Source: Halobacillus amylolyticus (GTDB lineage Bacteria; Bacillota; Bacilli; Bacillales; Halobacillaceae). From it: DNA of 64,000 nucleotides. Below the pieces are notes generated by a model. That model did not search any database and was not told the DNA's origin. It saw only the letters and a program-made list of their open reading frames with translations. Below are positions 53,385-62,394 of this stretch, piece by piece. Made by a program: the position numbers and the translations under genes. The stretch spans positions 3,112,001 to 3,176,000 of the forward strand of contig NZ_CP095075.1 in the NCBI RefSeq assembly GCF_022921115.1. The letters are read 5' to 3'. The stretch's first letter is position 1. Every line of letters begins with the position of its first letter.

Positions 53385-54659
53385 TTAAGCAATCGTGTCT
53401 CGCTCATTTTTAAACTTTTTTTGTTTTCCGTGTTTGACAATATCCTTTAAGATCATCATAACCTCATAAAGGTCTGTGTAGGAAGTGTAAAAAGCTATCG
53501 GCGCCAAACGGATCACGTTCGGTGAACGAAAATCTGGTATGACATGAGCTTGCTTCAATGCTTTGCAAATGCTTGCCGCTTCTTCATGAATTAAGCTCAC
53601 ATGCCCGCCACGTCGCTGATCTTCCTCAGGATTTGCTATGGTAAATCCCAACTGAGCTAATTCCTCTTCAATAAAGTTCATCATAAAGCGCGTCTGTTTT
53701 AGTGATTTTTGCCGTACTTGTTCGATTCCCGCCTCTTGAAAAATGTCCAGTGATCCAAGTAACGGAGCTGAGCTTAAAATATGCGGTGTACCCATTTGGA
53801 AAGCGCCGGCACTTTCTGCAGGGGTAAGATCGTGATCCATGTCGAATTGCTTGTCTTTATTAGAACTGAACCAACCAGCGAGACCTGGTTTTCGGCCCAG
53901 ATGCTTCTCATGCACAAACAATCCCCCTACACCACCAGGGCCGCTGTTTAAATATTTGTACGTACACCAAACAGCAAAATCTACACCCCAGTCATGGAGC
54001 TCGTGAGGGAGGGCGCCAATAGAGTGAGCTAGATCAAAGCCAACGGTAATCCCTCGGTCTTTGGCGGCTTCCGTAATTTTTTCAATATTGAGCAGCTGCC
54101 CGCTCCGATAAAGCACAGACGGCAGCAGTACAAGGGCAACCTCATCATTCAATGCGTCGATGATCGAGTCTTCTGATAAGGTATAACCATCGGCACTTTT
54201 TACTTGAACTAGATGTTCAGAAGGTTCATAGCCATGAAGCTCAAGCTGACTCTTTAGTGCATAAATATCAGATGGAAAATTCAGTTCGTCTGCCACGATT
54301 TTAGTCTTTTTTCCTTCAGGTTTATAAAAAGTAGCCAGCAGTTGATGTAAATTTGTTGTGATTGATCCCGTGTTAATGACTTCTGCAGGCTTTGCACCAA
54401 TCAGTGGAGCGGTTTTTGCCCCGAGTTTTTCTGATAGATAAAACCATGGTTCTTTACCTTCTGTCCAGCCATTAATGCCGAGTTGTTTCCAATCTTGGAG
54501 CGATGTGAGCAAGGCTTGTTCCGACCGCTTAGATAAAAGGCCGAGGGAGTTTCCGTCCATATAATATGTATTCTCAGGTAAATGGAACTCCTGCTTAAAC
54601 TGTTGTAATGGATCCTCTTGATCTAGTTTCACAGCGACTTCTTTTGTTAGACGTTGCAT
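53385..54659 (-). CDS. kynU: Kynureninase
   Basis: 424 residues of fold-type I PLP enzymes. [19 protein letters not shown] near the N-terminus, [53 protein letters not shown] with the PLP Lys, and [34 protein letters not shown] are all diagnostic. It splits kynurenine to anthranilate and alanine. The kynUB operon lacks kynA, which is at 14.9 kb. GGGAAGGATGGG lies before ATG 54659. Confidence 0.96.
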   Translation of the reverse strand: MQRLTKEVAVKLDQEDPLQQFKQEFHLPENTYYMDGNSLGLLSKRSEQALLTSLQDWKQLGINGWTEGKEPWFYLSEKLGAKTAPLIGAKPAEVINTGSITTNLHQLLATFYKPEGKKTKIVADELNFPSDIYALKSQLELHGYEPSEHLVQVKSADGYTLSEDSIIDALNDEVALVLLPSVLYRSGQLLNIEKITEAAKDRGITVGFDLAHSIGALPHELHDWGVDFAVWCTYKYLNSGPGGVGGLFVHEKHLGRKPGLAGWFSSNKDKQFDMDHDLTPAESAGAFQMGTPHILSSAPLLGSLDIFQEAGIEQVRQKSLKQTRFMMNFIEEELAQLGFTIANPEEDQRRGGHVSLIHEEAASICKALKQAHVIPDFRSPNVIRLAPIAFYTSYTDLYEVMMILKDIVKHGKQKKFKNERDTIA

Positions 54660-54716
54660 AGATATCCCATCCTTCCCAGAAACTACTTTCCTTTACCATA
54701 ACAAGCGAACTGCTGT

Positions 54717-54747
54717 TAAAAGAACTGCCATGATAGACAGTTCTTTG
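54717..54747 (-). terminator. Terminator of recQ
   Basis: On the minus strand AAAGAACTGTCTATCATGGCAGTTCTTTT, seven bases behind the recQ stop. Confidence 0.8.
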
Positions 54748-54749
54748 TA

Positions 54750-56900
54750 CTATTTCATATACCCATGTTTAACAAGGACAGCTTTGACTAGCCGATAGGA
54801 GTAATCCTCTGGAAGTGCTTCCTTGAGCGGCCGTAGTTTTTTTTCATCCAATTTACTATATTCCATTAAAACATTCTCTTCTTGCACATCATTAAACCAT
54901 ACATCCCAATCTATCATTTCACCTTCTCTAATAGACCGGAAGATATGATTTTCAATCGTTTGTGCACTCATTTCTCGGAGTTCCGCAACTTCCTCAATTG
55001 TCTTCTCATCCTTTTTCCACATGTCAAAAGAGATCTCATGACTTGGCCTCGGATCGGCAGGGTCCTTTTTCTTGACCCTGCTTGGCTGGGAATAGGAAGC
55101 GGGTGGCTTAGGGCGTGATTCTGCTTCCTCAGCCCACGGCTTAATTTTCTCTAGAAAGGCTTCTCCATACTGCTCAAACTTTTGTTCGCCGACGCCCTTC
55201 ATTCTCAGCATTTCCCTTTCGTTCATAGGAAGGTAGATCGTAAAATCCTTTAACGTAGCATCTGAGAAAATAACGTAAGGAGGCAGATTAGCAGTATCAG
55301 CTAATTCTTTTCGCAACACTCGAAGCACTTCAAATTTATCTACATCATAGTCGATCTCTTGCTCTGATGTTGTCGTTTCAACAAGCATTTTTACGGGCTT
55401 TTCCCCTTTTAGAACGGTAACGGATTCAGGTGTAAGCTTTAATGTTGGATACCTTCCCTCACCAGGGCTCAACAGGCCTTCCGCCGTTAAAAAGTTGATA
55501 AATTGCGTGAGTCCTTTTTCTGTATAATGAGATAAAATTCCGTATGTTGTCAGCTTATGGAATTTAAATTGTAATACTTTTTGATCAGAGGAGCCACGAA
55601 GCACTTTGGCCGTTAACCCTGCTCCAAATCGCTCACCCATTCGTTTAACACAGGATAGCACCATTTGTGCTTCCTTTGTCATGTCTTTCTCTTCCCCTTC
55701 ATATAGGCAGTTGGAGCATTTCCCGCACGGTTCGGTATGAGTAGGGTCGGCGAAATAGTCAAGAATATATTGCTGAAGGCACATATGTGTATGGCAGTAA
55801 TTGATCATCGATTGAAGTTTCTGATATTCATCCTTCTTTTTCTCTTCACCCATCATCGACTGGTCAATTAAAAAGCGCTGCAGGTGAATATCTTGCCCAG
55901 AAAAAAGCAGCACACAATCGCCGGGCTCACCATCTCGCCCGGCACGGCCGGCTTCCTGGTAATAGGACTCAATATTCATCGGCATCGAGTAATGAATAAC
56001 ATAGCGGACATTCGATTTATCGATCCCCATGCCAAATGCGTTTGTAGCAATAATCGTTGTGATTTCATCCTGGACGAAATCACTTTGCACTTGCTTTCGC
56101 TGATTTTCGGTCATTCCAGCATGGTACTTCCCGGCAGAAAAGCCTTTCTTGGACAGGAAGTTTTGCAAGTGGTCAGCATCTTTTCGTGTAGCGGTGTAAA
56201 TAATACCTGACTCATTGGGCCGCTGTTCTAAATATTCAAGAATAAAATCACGCTTATCCCGTCCTTTTATCATACGAAAAGATAAGTTTTCACGGGCGAA
56301 TCCTGTATTCACAACGGATTCATCTGTCACCTGAATCAACTTTTTGATATCTCTGATTACTTCTTGTGTCGCTGTAGCCGTTAACCCCATAATGACAGGG
56401 AGATTTGGGATTTGGTAAAGCGTTTGAACGATTGAGCGATAGCTTGGCCGAAAGTCATGCCCCCATTGCGAGATACAATGGGCTTCATCAAAAGCAATTA
56501 AAGACAGTTTGATCTGTTTAATCGTTGATAGAAAGGAACTGGAATCAAAGCGTTCAGGGGCCACATAAACAAACTGATAGCGTCCGCGCTTCATGTCATG
56601 AATACGGTCACGCTGCTCTTCAAATGACAGGGAGCTATTAATATAAGTTGCCGCAATCCCGTAGGAGGAAAGCGCATCAACCTGATCTTTCATAAGAGAA
56701 ATTAGTGGTGAAATAATGATGGCTGTGCCTTCTAAAGTAAGACCGGGAATTTGATAACAGAGCGATTTCCCTCCGCCCGTTGGCATTACAGCAAGTGTGT
56801 TTCTATTTTGCAGAACATGTTGAATCGCTTCCTCCTGACCAGGACGAAACGATGTGAATCCATAATATTCTTGTAAAAAACTTTTAGCTTGTTCGATCAT
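54750..56900 (-). CDS. recQ: RecQ-type ATP-dependent DNA helicase with extended C-terminus
   Basis: 716 residues. SF2 core with Walker A MPTGGGKSLCYQ (about 38-49), DEAH box FDEAHCISQWGHDFRPSYR (about 137-155), HAGM and QEAGRAGRDG; zinc module CLQQYILDYF...CGKCSNC (about 373-395), RQC winged helix (about 410-510), HRDC (about 525-595) and a final HTH-like region (about 630-716) after a KPPASYSQPSRVKKKDPADP linker. B. subtilis RecQ has 591 residues, so the last 120 are the extension. It unwinds DNA 3'-5' in repair. AAAGGATG before ATG 56900. Confidence 0.95.
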   Translation of the reverse strand: MIEQAKSFLQEYYGFTSFRPGQEEAIQHVLQNRNTLAVMPTGGGKSLCYQIPGLTLEGTAIIISPLISLMKDQVDALSSYGIAATYINSSLSFEEQRDRIHDMKRGRYQFVYVAPERFDSSSFLSTIKQIKLSLIAFDEAHCISQWGHDFRPSYRSIVQTLYQIPNLPVIMGLTATATQEVIRDIKKLIQVTDESVVNTGFARENLSFRMIKGRDKRDFILEYLEQRPNESGIIYTATRKDADHLQNFLSKKGFSAGKYHAGMTENQRKQVQSDFVQDEITTIIATNAFGMGIDKSNVRYVIHYSMPMNIESYYQEAGRAGRDGEPGDCVLLFSGQDIHLQRFLIDQSMMGEEKKKDEYQKLQSMINYCHTHMCLQQYILDYFADPTHTEPCGKCSNCLYEGEEKDMTKEAQMVLSCVKRMGERFGAGLTAKVLRGSSDQKVLQFKFHKLTTYGILSHYTEKGLTQFINFLTAEGLLSPGEGRYPTLKLTPESVTVLKGEKPVKMLVETTTSEQEIDYDVDKFEVLRVLRKELADTANLPPYVIFSDATLKDFTIYLPMNEREMLRMKGVGEQKFEQYGEAFLEKIKPWAEEAESRPKPPASYSQPSRVKKKDPADPRPSHEISFDMWKKDEKTIEEVAELREMSAQTIENHIFRSIREGEMIDWDVWFNDVQEENVLMEYSKLDEKKLRPLKEALPEDYSYRLVKAVLVKHGYMK

Positions 56901-57003
56901 GTTTAGATCATCCTTTAGAGAATTCTTTTCCTATCGTATCATGTTTTGATTTACTTGAAAGGGGAAAAATAAGGGGTGTACATTTATTTTAATTAGACTG
57001 AGG

Positions 57004-57080
57004 GTTCAAAAAGCTTCTGAGTGCGAAATAGCAAGTTAACGAAGAGATTCGCCGCTTCCCATTTGCTGACTTTTTGAACA
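57004..57080. repeat. TGTTCAAAAAG-type element, short copy 3
   Basis: 77 bases from GTTCAAAAAGC to TTTTTGAACA. The right half (AACGAAGAGATTCGCCG...CATTTGCTGACTTTTTGAACA) matches the right end of copy 1 closely; the middle is deleted. It ends eight bases before AGGAAGG of the downstream gene. Confidence 0.8.
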
Positions 57081-57103
57081 ACCTTTTAGGAAGGTGAAAT
57101 ATA

Positions 57104-58036
57104 GTGAAAGCAATCGTAATAGAACAGTATGGTGGAAAAGAACAATTGATAGAACGAGAGGTGCCCGCCCCAGAAATACAGCAAGATCAAGTGTTAGTTG
57201 AACTTCATGCAACATCGATTAACCCGATTGATTGGAAATTAAGAGAGGGATATTTACAGGAGAAACTAAATTTTGAATTCCCGATTATCCTAGGATGGGA
57301 TGCAGCAGGAGTCGTGAAGAAAATAGGAAGTGCAGTGAAAAATTTTAAAGAAGGTGACCGGGTATTTGCTCGTCCAGAGACAACGAGGAACGGAACTTAT
57401 GCACAGTACGCAGCCGTTGATGAATATTTGCTAGCCCACCTTCCCGATTCGATATCTTATGAGGAGGCGGCAGCTGTTCCTCTTGCAGGATTAACAGCTT
57501 GGCAATGTCTCGTTGATTTTGCCAATATAAAAAAAGGCGATAAGGTTCTGATCCATGCTGGCTCAGGCGGTGTTGGTCATTTTGCGATTCAAATTGCCAA
57601 GTCCTTTGGAGCCACAGTTGCTGCAACTGCTAGCAGCCGTAATCAAGATTGGGTAGAAGAACTTGGTGTCGATCACTTTATCGATTATAAACAAGAGGAT
57701 TTCTCAGAGCTATTAAGTGATTATGATATTGTCCTCGATACGATGGGCGGCGACATTCAGGAAAAAAGCTTCAAGGTGCTGAAAGAAGGTGGCCGAATGC
57801 CATCAATTGTCCAGCCGCCAGATGGAGAAGTGGCAGAATCCTTTGGCGTGAAAGCTGGGTTTGTCTGGCTTGAGCCTGATGGCGGTAAGTTAAGCAAGCT
57901 TGCCAACCTGATGGTGAAAGGGGAAATGAAGCCTGTTATTGGTCATCAATTTGACTTTAGTGAACAAGGATTGAAGAAAGCGCATGAGTTAAGTGAGACC
58001 CATCATGCTAAAGGGAAGATTGTTATTTCTATTTAA
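57104..58036 (+). CDS. Zinc-free NADP-dependent quinone oxidoreductase-like protein
   Basis: 310 residues of the medium-chain dehydrogenase family. ATSINPIDWKLREG near residue 35, GWDAAGVV, VPLAGLTAWQCLVD and the nucleotide loop HAGSGGVGHFAIQIAKSFGA (about 148-167) are characteristic of quinone reductases; no structural zinc Cys cluster is present. It probably reduces quinones or enones with NADPH. GTG 57104 behind AGGAAGG. Terminator follows. Confidence 0.9.
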   Translation: MKAIVIEQYGGKEQLIEREVPAPEIQQDQVLVELHATSINPIDWKLREGYLQEKLNFEFPIILGWDAAGVVKKIGSAVKNFKEGDRVFARPETTRNGTYAQYAAVDEYLLAHLPDSISYEEAAAVPLAGLTAWQCLVDFANIKKGDKVLIHAGSGGVGHFAIQIAKSFGATVAATASSRNQDWVEELGVDHFIDYKQEDFSELLSDYDIVLDTMGGDIQEKSFKVLKEGGRMPSIVQPPDGEVAESFGVKAGFVWLEPDGGKLSKLANLMVKGEMKPVIGHQFDFSEQGLKKAHELSETHHAKGKIVISI

Positions 58037-58047
58037 TCAAAAAGTTA

Positions 58048-58081
58048 ACCTCAGGTCATCTTTAAAGGCCTGAGGTTTTCT
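58048..58081 (+). terminator. Terminator of the quinone oxidoreductase gene
   Basis: AACCTCAGG-tcatctttaaagg-CCTGAGGTT then TTCT. Confidence 0.75.
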
Positions 58082-58101
58082 ACTGTTAAAATCGGCAAAT
58101 G

Positions 58102-58211
58102 TGCAATTAGGATTCGATTTCGTGCAATTAATCAGTTTAATATGCAATTAACTTCTTTTTCGTGCAATAATGCCATTAAATATGCAATTAGTACGTTCAT
58201 TCGTGCAATTA
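58102..58211. repeat. Phased TGCAATTA array, 6 units, 20-21 bp period
   Basis: TGCAATTA (one unit TGCAATAA) starts at 58102, 58123, 58143, 58163, 58183 and 58204. The unit context alternates strictly between AT(A/G)TGCAATTA and TCGTGCAATTA, so the higher-order period is about 41 bp. It begins 21 bases behind a terminator. No gene is seen in 58037-58337. Confidence 0.92.
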
Positions 58212-58296
58212 TTATTTCCAGTCCACTACAGGGGTGTACCGGGGCGCCGGGCAAAGCCTTGACGTAAAAGTAAGTGTTACGGTTATCGTCAATAAG

Positions 58297-58340
58297 AAAA
58301 AAGGGGCAGTTCCCCCTTGAATAGAGGAACTGTCCCTTTA
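58297..58340 (-). terminator. Terminator of brnQ
   Basis: On the minus strand AAAGGGACAGTTCC...GGAACTGCCCC followed by TTTTTT. It overlaps the end of brnQ. Confidence 0.88.
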
Positions 58341-59648
58341 TTTTGAGACTGTATGCGGTGAGGGTGAGACGATCGAGTGAATAATTCCTCCTGCGATACC
58401 ACCAATAAGCGCTGGTACGAGCCAACTTAGATTAATCTCATAAAACGGTAATGATTGAATATAAGGTGTAACTGCCGATAATGGTACGCCTGCAGCTACA
58501 AGCCCATCATATAAGCTAACAAGACTAGTCAGAATAATTGCTCCTCTGTAAACGTAAGGTGAATGATGAATGATTCCCCCTGTAAAGGTAAGAATAATTA
58601 ACACGATAGCAATAGGATACACGAATACAAGTACAGGAACAGAATAGGCAATAATCTGGTTCAGTCCTAAATTAGCAATAGCAAAGCTTATGATGGTAAC
58701 GGCTAAAGCAACTTGCTTGTAAGACAGTGATGGGAAACGGCTGCTGAAGAATTGAGCACAGGCAACAACTAATCCAACACATGTAGTAAAACAGGCCAGT
58801 CCTACTATAAGGCCTAAGAGGAGGGTGCCGATATCTCCATACATTATATTAGCAGCTCCTGCGAGGATCGCGCTTCCATTATCATAATTTCCTTCTGTTG
58901 CCATTTTAGCGCCTATCCATCCGATAGAGATATAAACACTCATTAATCCAAATGCGGCTACACTTCCAGCCTGGAATGTACGAAACGTGAGCATTTTTGA
59001 GCTAACCCCTCTGTCGCGTAATGAAGTGACAGTAATAATTCCGAATGCTAAAGCGGCGATAGCATCCATTGTTAGGTAGCCCTCTATAAAACCTGTGAAA
59101 AATGGCTGTGCACTATACTTTTCATTCGCTTGCTGTACCTCACCCGATAACAAAAAGAAACTCCCGATAACTAAGCCGACGATAGAGATGAACAGTGCTG
59201 GTGTCAGCCATTGGCCGATCCGGTCTACAAGCTTAGATGGATTCAAACTTATAAAAAACACTAGTCCGAGGAATAGTGCAGTAAATAATAGTAAACCTAA
59301 AGAAGAAGATTCTGTTAACCAAGGAGCAAGCCCTGACTCATAAGCTACACTTGTAGCACGGGGAATAGCAAAGAGAGGCCCGATGGTCAAATAAACAACA
59401 GATATAAACACAATTCCGAACAAAGGATGGACACGACTGGCTAATTCAATGGCTCCGCCCCTAATACGGGAAATAGCGATGACAGTAATAATAGGAATCC
59501 CAACTCCTGTCAGGATAAACCCGGCAATGGCGGGTAAGTAGGAAGTTCCGGATTCCATTCCAAGTGTAACTGGATATATTAAGTTTCCGGCACCAAAAAA
59601 TAAAGCAAATAAAGTAAAGCCGGTAAAGAGTGTATCTCTTCCTTTCAT
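58338..59648 (-). CDS. brnQ: Branched-chain amino acid:cation symporter
   Basis: 436 residues with 12 hydrophobic helices. The LIVCS family signature is visible at the N-terminus (FTLFALFFGAGNLIYPVTLGMESG), and IGPLFAIPRATSVAYE (about 87-102) and GYLTMDAIAALAFGIIT follow. It imports leucine, isoleucine and valine with Na+ or H+. RBS AGGAGGAA before ATG 59648. Single gene. Confidence 0.95.
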   Translation of the reverse strand: MKGRDTLFTGFTLFALFFGAGNLIYPVTLGMESGTSYLPAIAGFILTGVGIPIITVIAISRIRGGAIELASRVHPLFGIVFISVVYLTIGPLFAIPRATSVAYESGLAPWLTESSSLGLLLFTALFLGLVFFISLNPSKLVDRIGQWLTPALFISIVGLVIGSFFLLSGEVQQANEKYSAQPFFTGFIEGYLTMDAIAALAFGIITVTSLRDRGVSSKMLTFRTFQAGSVAAFGLMSVYISIGWIGAKMATEGNYDNGSAILAGAANIMYGDIGTLLLGLIVGLACFTTCVGLVVACAQFFSSRFPSLSYKQVALAVTIISFAIANLGLNQIIAYSVPVLVFVYPIAIVLIILTFTGGIIHHSPYVYRGAIILTSLVSLYDGLVAAGVPLSAVTPYIQSLPFYEINLSWLVPALIGGIAGGIIHSIVSPSPHTVSK

Positions 59649-59928
59649 GTCTGTTCCTCCTCTAAGGTGTCAGTTGTATATAGGGTCAAAGTGATTCTTA
59701 ACAAAAGAAGCATTCTACTATAAGTGTTTCATCACCGCCGTAATATTATCAATGTCAAAAAATTATGTCAATGTTTAAAGGTTAGGATGTCATTTAAAAG
59801 GGGAGCGTTTACATAGTTATTTTAAACTTTTCGGTACAATATAGTTTACAGATGAAAAGTAGCAATATAGAATATGTCTATGTTATTAGCGAATATACAT
59901 AATCCTTTTCAAAGTAAGGAGACATTTT

Positions 59929-61800
59929 ATGATTGATTCACTTCTGTTAGAACTAATGCTGGTCGGTCTTTTGGGGATCGGCTCACAGTGGATATCCTGG
60001 CGTTTTCGCCTTCCCGCTATTGTTGTCATGTCGATTGTTGGTTTACTTGCCGGTCCGGTTTTTGGGTTGATGAATCCTGAACAGGACTTTGGCAATTTAT
60101 ATAGTCCGATCATCTCACTTGCTGTTGCCGTCATTTTATTTGAAGGCAGTCTCAACTTAGACTTTAAGGAAGTCAAAGGGCTCGGGAGACCTGTATTTCG
60201 AGTAGTTACATTTGGTGCCTTTATCAGCTGGGTACTTGGTTTGCTAGCTGCTCATTATGTCGCTGGTTTATCTTGGGCTGTAGCGTTTGTAATCGCAGCC
60301 TTGTTTATAGTTACAGGTCCAACCGTTATTTTACCTTTATTAAGACAGTCAAAATTGAAGCCAAGACCAGCAAAGATTTTAAAATGGGAAGGGATTATTG
60401 TAGATCCCATTGGTGCTTTGCTTGCTGTATTTGCTTTTGAGATCACTGAATTTCTTGTCGGTACCAATCATTCACCTATGGCACTGCTCTCGTTTTTCCT
60501 GGCAGCCATTTTTGCGGTGATGCTCGGATATGCATGTGGTAAAGGCGTAGGCTGGATGTTTGAAACAGGTTATGTTCCGGAATACTTGAAGTCTCCTGTC
60601 GTACTTACCGTTGTCATCGCTTGTTTCACTATTGCGGATGAAATTACTCACGAAACGGGATTGTTGTCTGTAACAGCAATGGGGATGACCCTTGCTAATA
60701 TGCATATCTCTTCGATAGCAGATATGAAGCACTTTAAGGAGAGTATTTCATTATTGTTGACATCAACAATCTTTGTACTTTTGACAGCCTCTCTCACACG
60801 TGAAACGTTACTGCAAATTTTCAATATTGAAATCATCGGGTTTGTACTCTTAATGTTATTTGTCGTTCGTCCGCTGTCCATTTTTGTATCGACGTGGGGT
60901 ACCGATTTATCCCGACCTGAGAAGCTGCTGGTCGGCTGGATTGCACCTCGCGGGATTGTGGCGCTTACCGTTTCCGGCTATTTTGCGGGTGTTTTATTAG
61001 ATGCGGGATTTGAAGATGCTTCAATCTTAATTTCTCTTACCTTTGCACTCGTCTTTACCACCGTTGTGGCTCATGGTTTTTCAATTGGCTGGTTATCGAA
61101 AAAACTTGGTCTGTCTATGGAAGGACCACCTGGGGTCTTGCTTGTTGGTGGAAGTAAATTTACAACTAAACTTGCAAAAGCACTCCAAGATGTAAAAGTT
61201 CCTGTACTAGTCAGTGATTCCTCATGGGAAAGATTGTCGAGTGCACGGGCAGAGGGGATAAAATCTTACCACGGAGAAATCTTATCGGAGCAGACAGAGT
61301 ATAAACTCGATATGACACCATATGAATACATGCTGGCTGCCACCGAGTTTGATTCGTATAATGCATTAGTTTGTACTACCTTTGTACCAGAATTTGGTCG
61401 CAACAACTTGTTCCAACTAAGTTTAAGTAAACGTGAAGGCGACAAGCTCGAGGACCTTGTTCATACGATTGGCGGGCGTGTACTATCTAAAGTGGGGGCT
61501 TCATGGGAAGAGTTGAATACGATGGTCGAACACGGCTATGTATTTAGACGAACAAACATTACCGAACGGTACACGTATCGGGACTATTTGAATAATATCG
61601 ACGATCAAGCTATCCAAATATTCGTGAAAAAGCCTAGTAAAAAAGTAGAATTCTTTAGTGAAGAAATTGAAGCAAGAGTTGAGCAGGGGGACGTGGTTGT
61701 TTCCTTAACACCGCCAAAAAAAGAACTTGAAAAAATTCAAGAGAAGCTGGAGAGGCAGCGGAAGGCGAAAGATAAACAACCTGAGGCCGAAAGTGAATAG
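59929..61800 (+). CDS. CPA-type cation:proton antiporter with Rossmann-like C-domain
   Basis: 623 residues. About 12-13 helices up to residue 395, with VILFEGSLNLDF, TGPTVILPLLRQ (about 127-138) and WEGIIVDPIGALLAVFAFE (about 149-167), the NhaP/CPA1 ion-binding helices, although Val-Asp replaces the common Asn-Asp. From about 400 a cytosolic domain GVLLVGGSKFTTKLAKALQD resembles TrkA-N and may sense nucleotides; the end is Lys/Glu-rich. It probably exports Na+ or K+ for H+. AAGGAGAC lies before ATG 59929. Confidence 0.9.
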   Translation: MIDSLLLELMLVGLLGIGSQWISWRFRLPAIVVMSIVGLLAGPVFGLMNPEQDFGNLYSPIISLAVAVILFEGSLNLDFKEVKGLGRPVFRVVTFGAFISWVLGLLAAHYVAGLSWAVAFVIAALFIVTGPTVILPLLRQSKLKPRPAKILKWEGIIVDPIGALLAVFAFEITEFLVGTNHSPMALLSFFLAAIFAVMLGYACGKGVGWMFETGYVPEYLKSPVVLTVVIACFTIADEITHETGLLSVTAMGMTLANMHISSIADMKHFKESISLLLTSTIFVLLTASLTRETLLQIFNIEIIGFVLLMLFVVRPLSIFVSTWGTDLSRPEKLLVGWIAPRGIVALTVSGYFAGVLLDAGFEDASILISLTFALVFTTVVAHGFSIGWLSKKLGLSMEGPPGVLLVGGSKFTTKLAKALQDVKVPVLVSDSSWERLSSARAEGIKSYHGEILSEQTEYKLDMTPYEYMLAATEFDSYNALVCTTFVPEFGRNNLFQLSLSKREGDKLEDLVHTIGGRVLSKVGASWEELNTMVEHGYVFRRTNITERYTYRDYLNNIDDQAIQIFVKKPSKKVEFFSEEIEARVEQGDVVVSLTPPKKELEKIQEKLERQRKAKDKQPEAESE

Positions 61801-61899
61801 GAAAGATAACAAGCATTATGAATGACTACACACTATATAATGCCCTGTCCCCGTGTTAGAGTGGGTCAACAGGGATAAATACTATCTAGATTAGTCAAG

Positions 61900-61937
61900 A
61901 AAAAGGGTGTGCGATTAGGATCGCACACCCCTTTTTC
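61900..61937 (+). terminator. Terminator of the antiporter gene
   Basis: AAAAAGGGTGTGCGAT-tagg-ATCGCACACCC followed by CTTTTT. Confidence 0.92.
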
Positions 61938-61984
61938 ATAGCTTAGGAAGCTATGGAAGGATTTGATTGTGGATAAGGTTACTC

Positions 61985-62116
61985 GAAGTTAGCACATCCA
62001 GCGCCAGCGCGCAAGACACGAAAGACTAGTCAATCGTTTCCGTGGAGGAAAACCACTCCACTGCGCTGCTTGCCTTATGCTTGTCGTGTCTCCCGGGGCG
62101 TTTGCGCTTTTGTTCA
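61985..62116. repeat. Intergenic repeat (family F, copy 2)
   Basis: Contains GACACGAAAGACTAGTCAATCGTTTCCGTGG and TCGTGTCTCCCGGGGCG then GCGCTTTTGTT; the outer GACACGA and TCGTGTC pair. The block order matches 17229-17353. It fills most of the gap between the antiporter terminator and the next minus-strand gene. Confidence 0.6.
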
Positions 62117-62121
62117 TATGT

Positions 62122-62301
62122 TTATTTAGCTTCAGCTAGTTTATGGTTAAGATCTTTCAACTGTTCTTCCATGCGAGCCAGCTGATTTTCCGCGTTTTGC
62201 ACGTTGGCCCCTGTTGCTTCAAGCTTATCTAGATCTCCTTGGATACGTACATAGTCTAATTTAAGAGCAGCAATTTCATTCTCAATTTCTTTCCTCGTCA
62301 T
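62122..62301 (-). CDS. Small coiled-coil protein, SE1832-like
   Basis: 59 residues. One long coiled coil: RKEIENEIAALKLDYVRIQGDLDKLE, then ENQLARMEEQLKDLNHKLAEAK. It matches the short Firmicute proteins I know as the SE1832 family; function unknown. ATG 62301 follows GGGGGTG at eight bases, TTG 62304 is the weaker choice. Confidence 0.8.
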   Translation of the reverse strand: MTRKEIENEIAALKLDYVRIQGDLDKLEATGANVQNAENQLARMEEQLKDLNHKLAEAK

Positions 62302-62394
62302 CAAACAACACCCCCTTCTTTTATTGTAGAGGTTGTGTCAAGGGGTTATAATAGTGGAAATTTTCTTTAACGAATGAAAAGGGAGGCTGAACAG

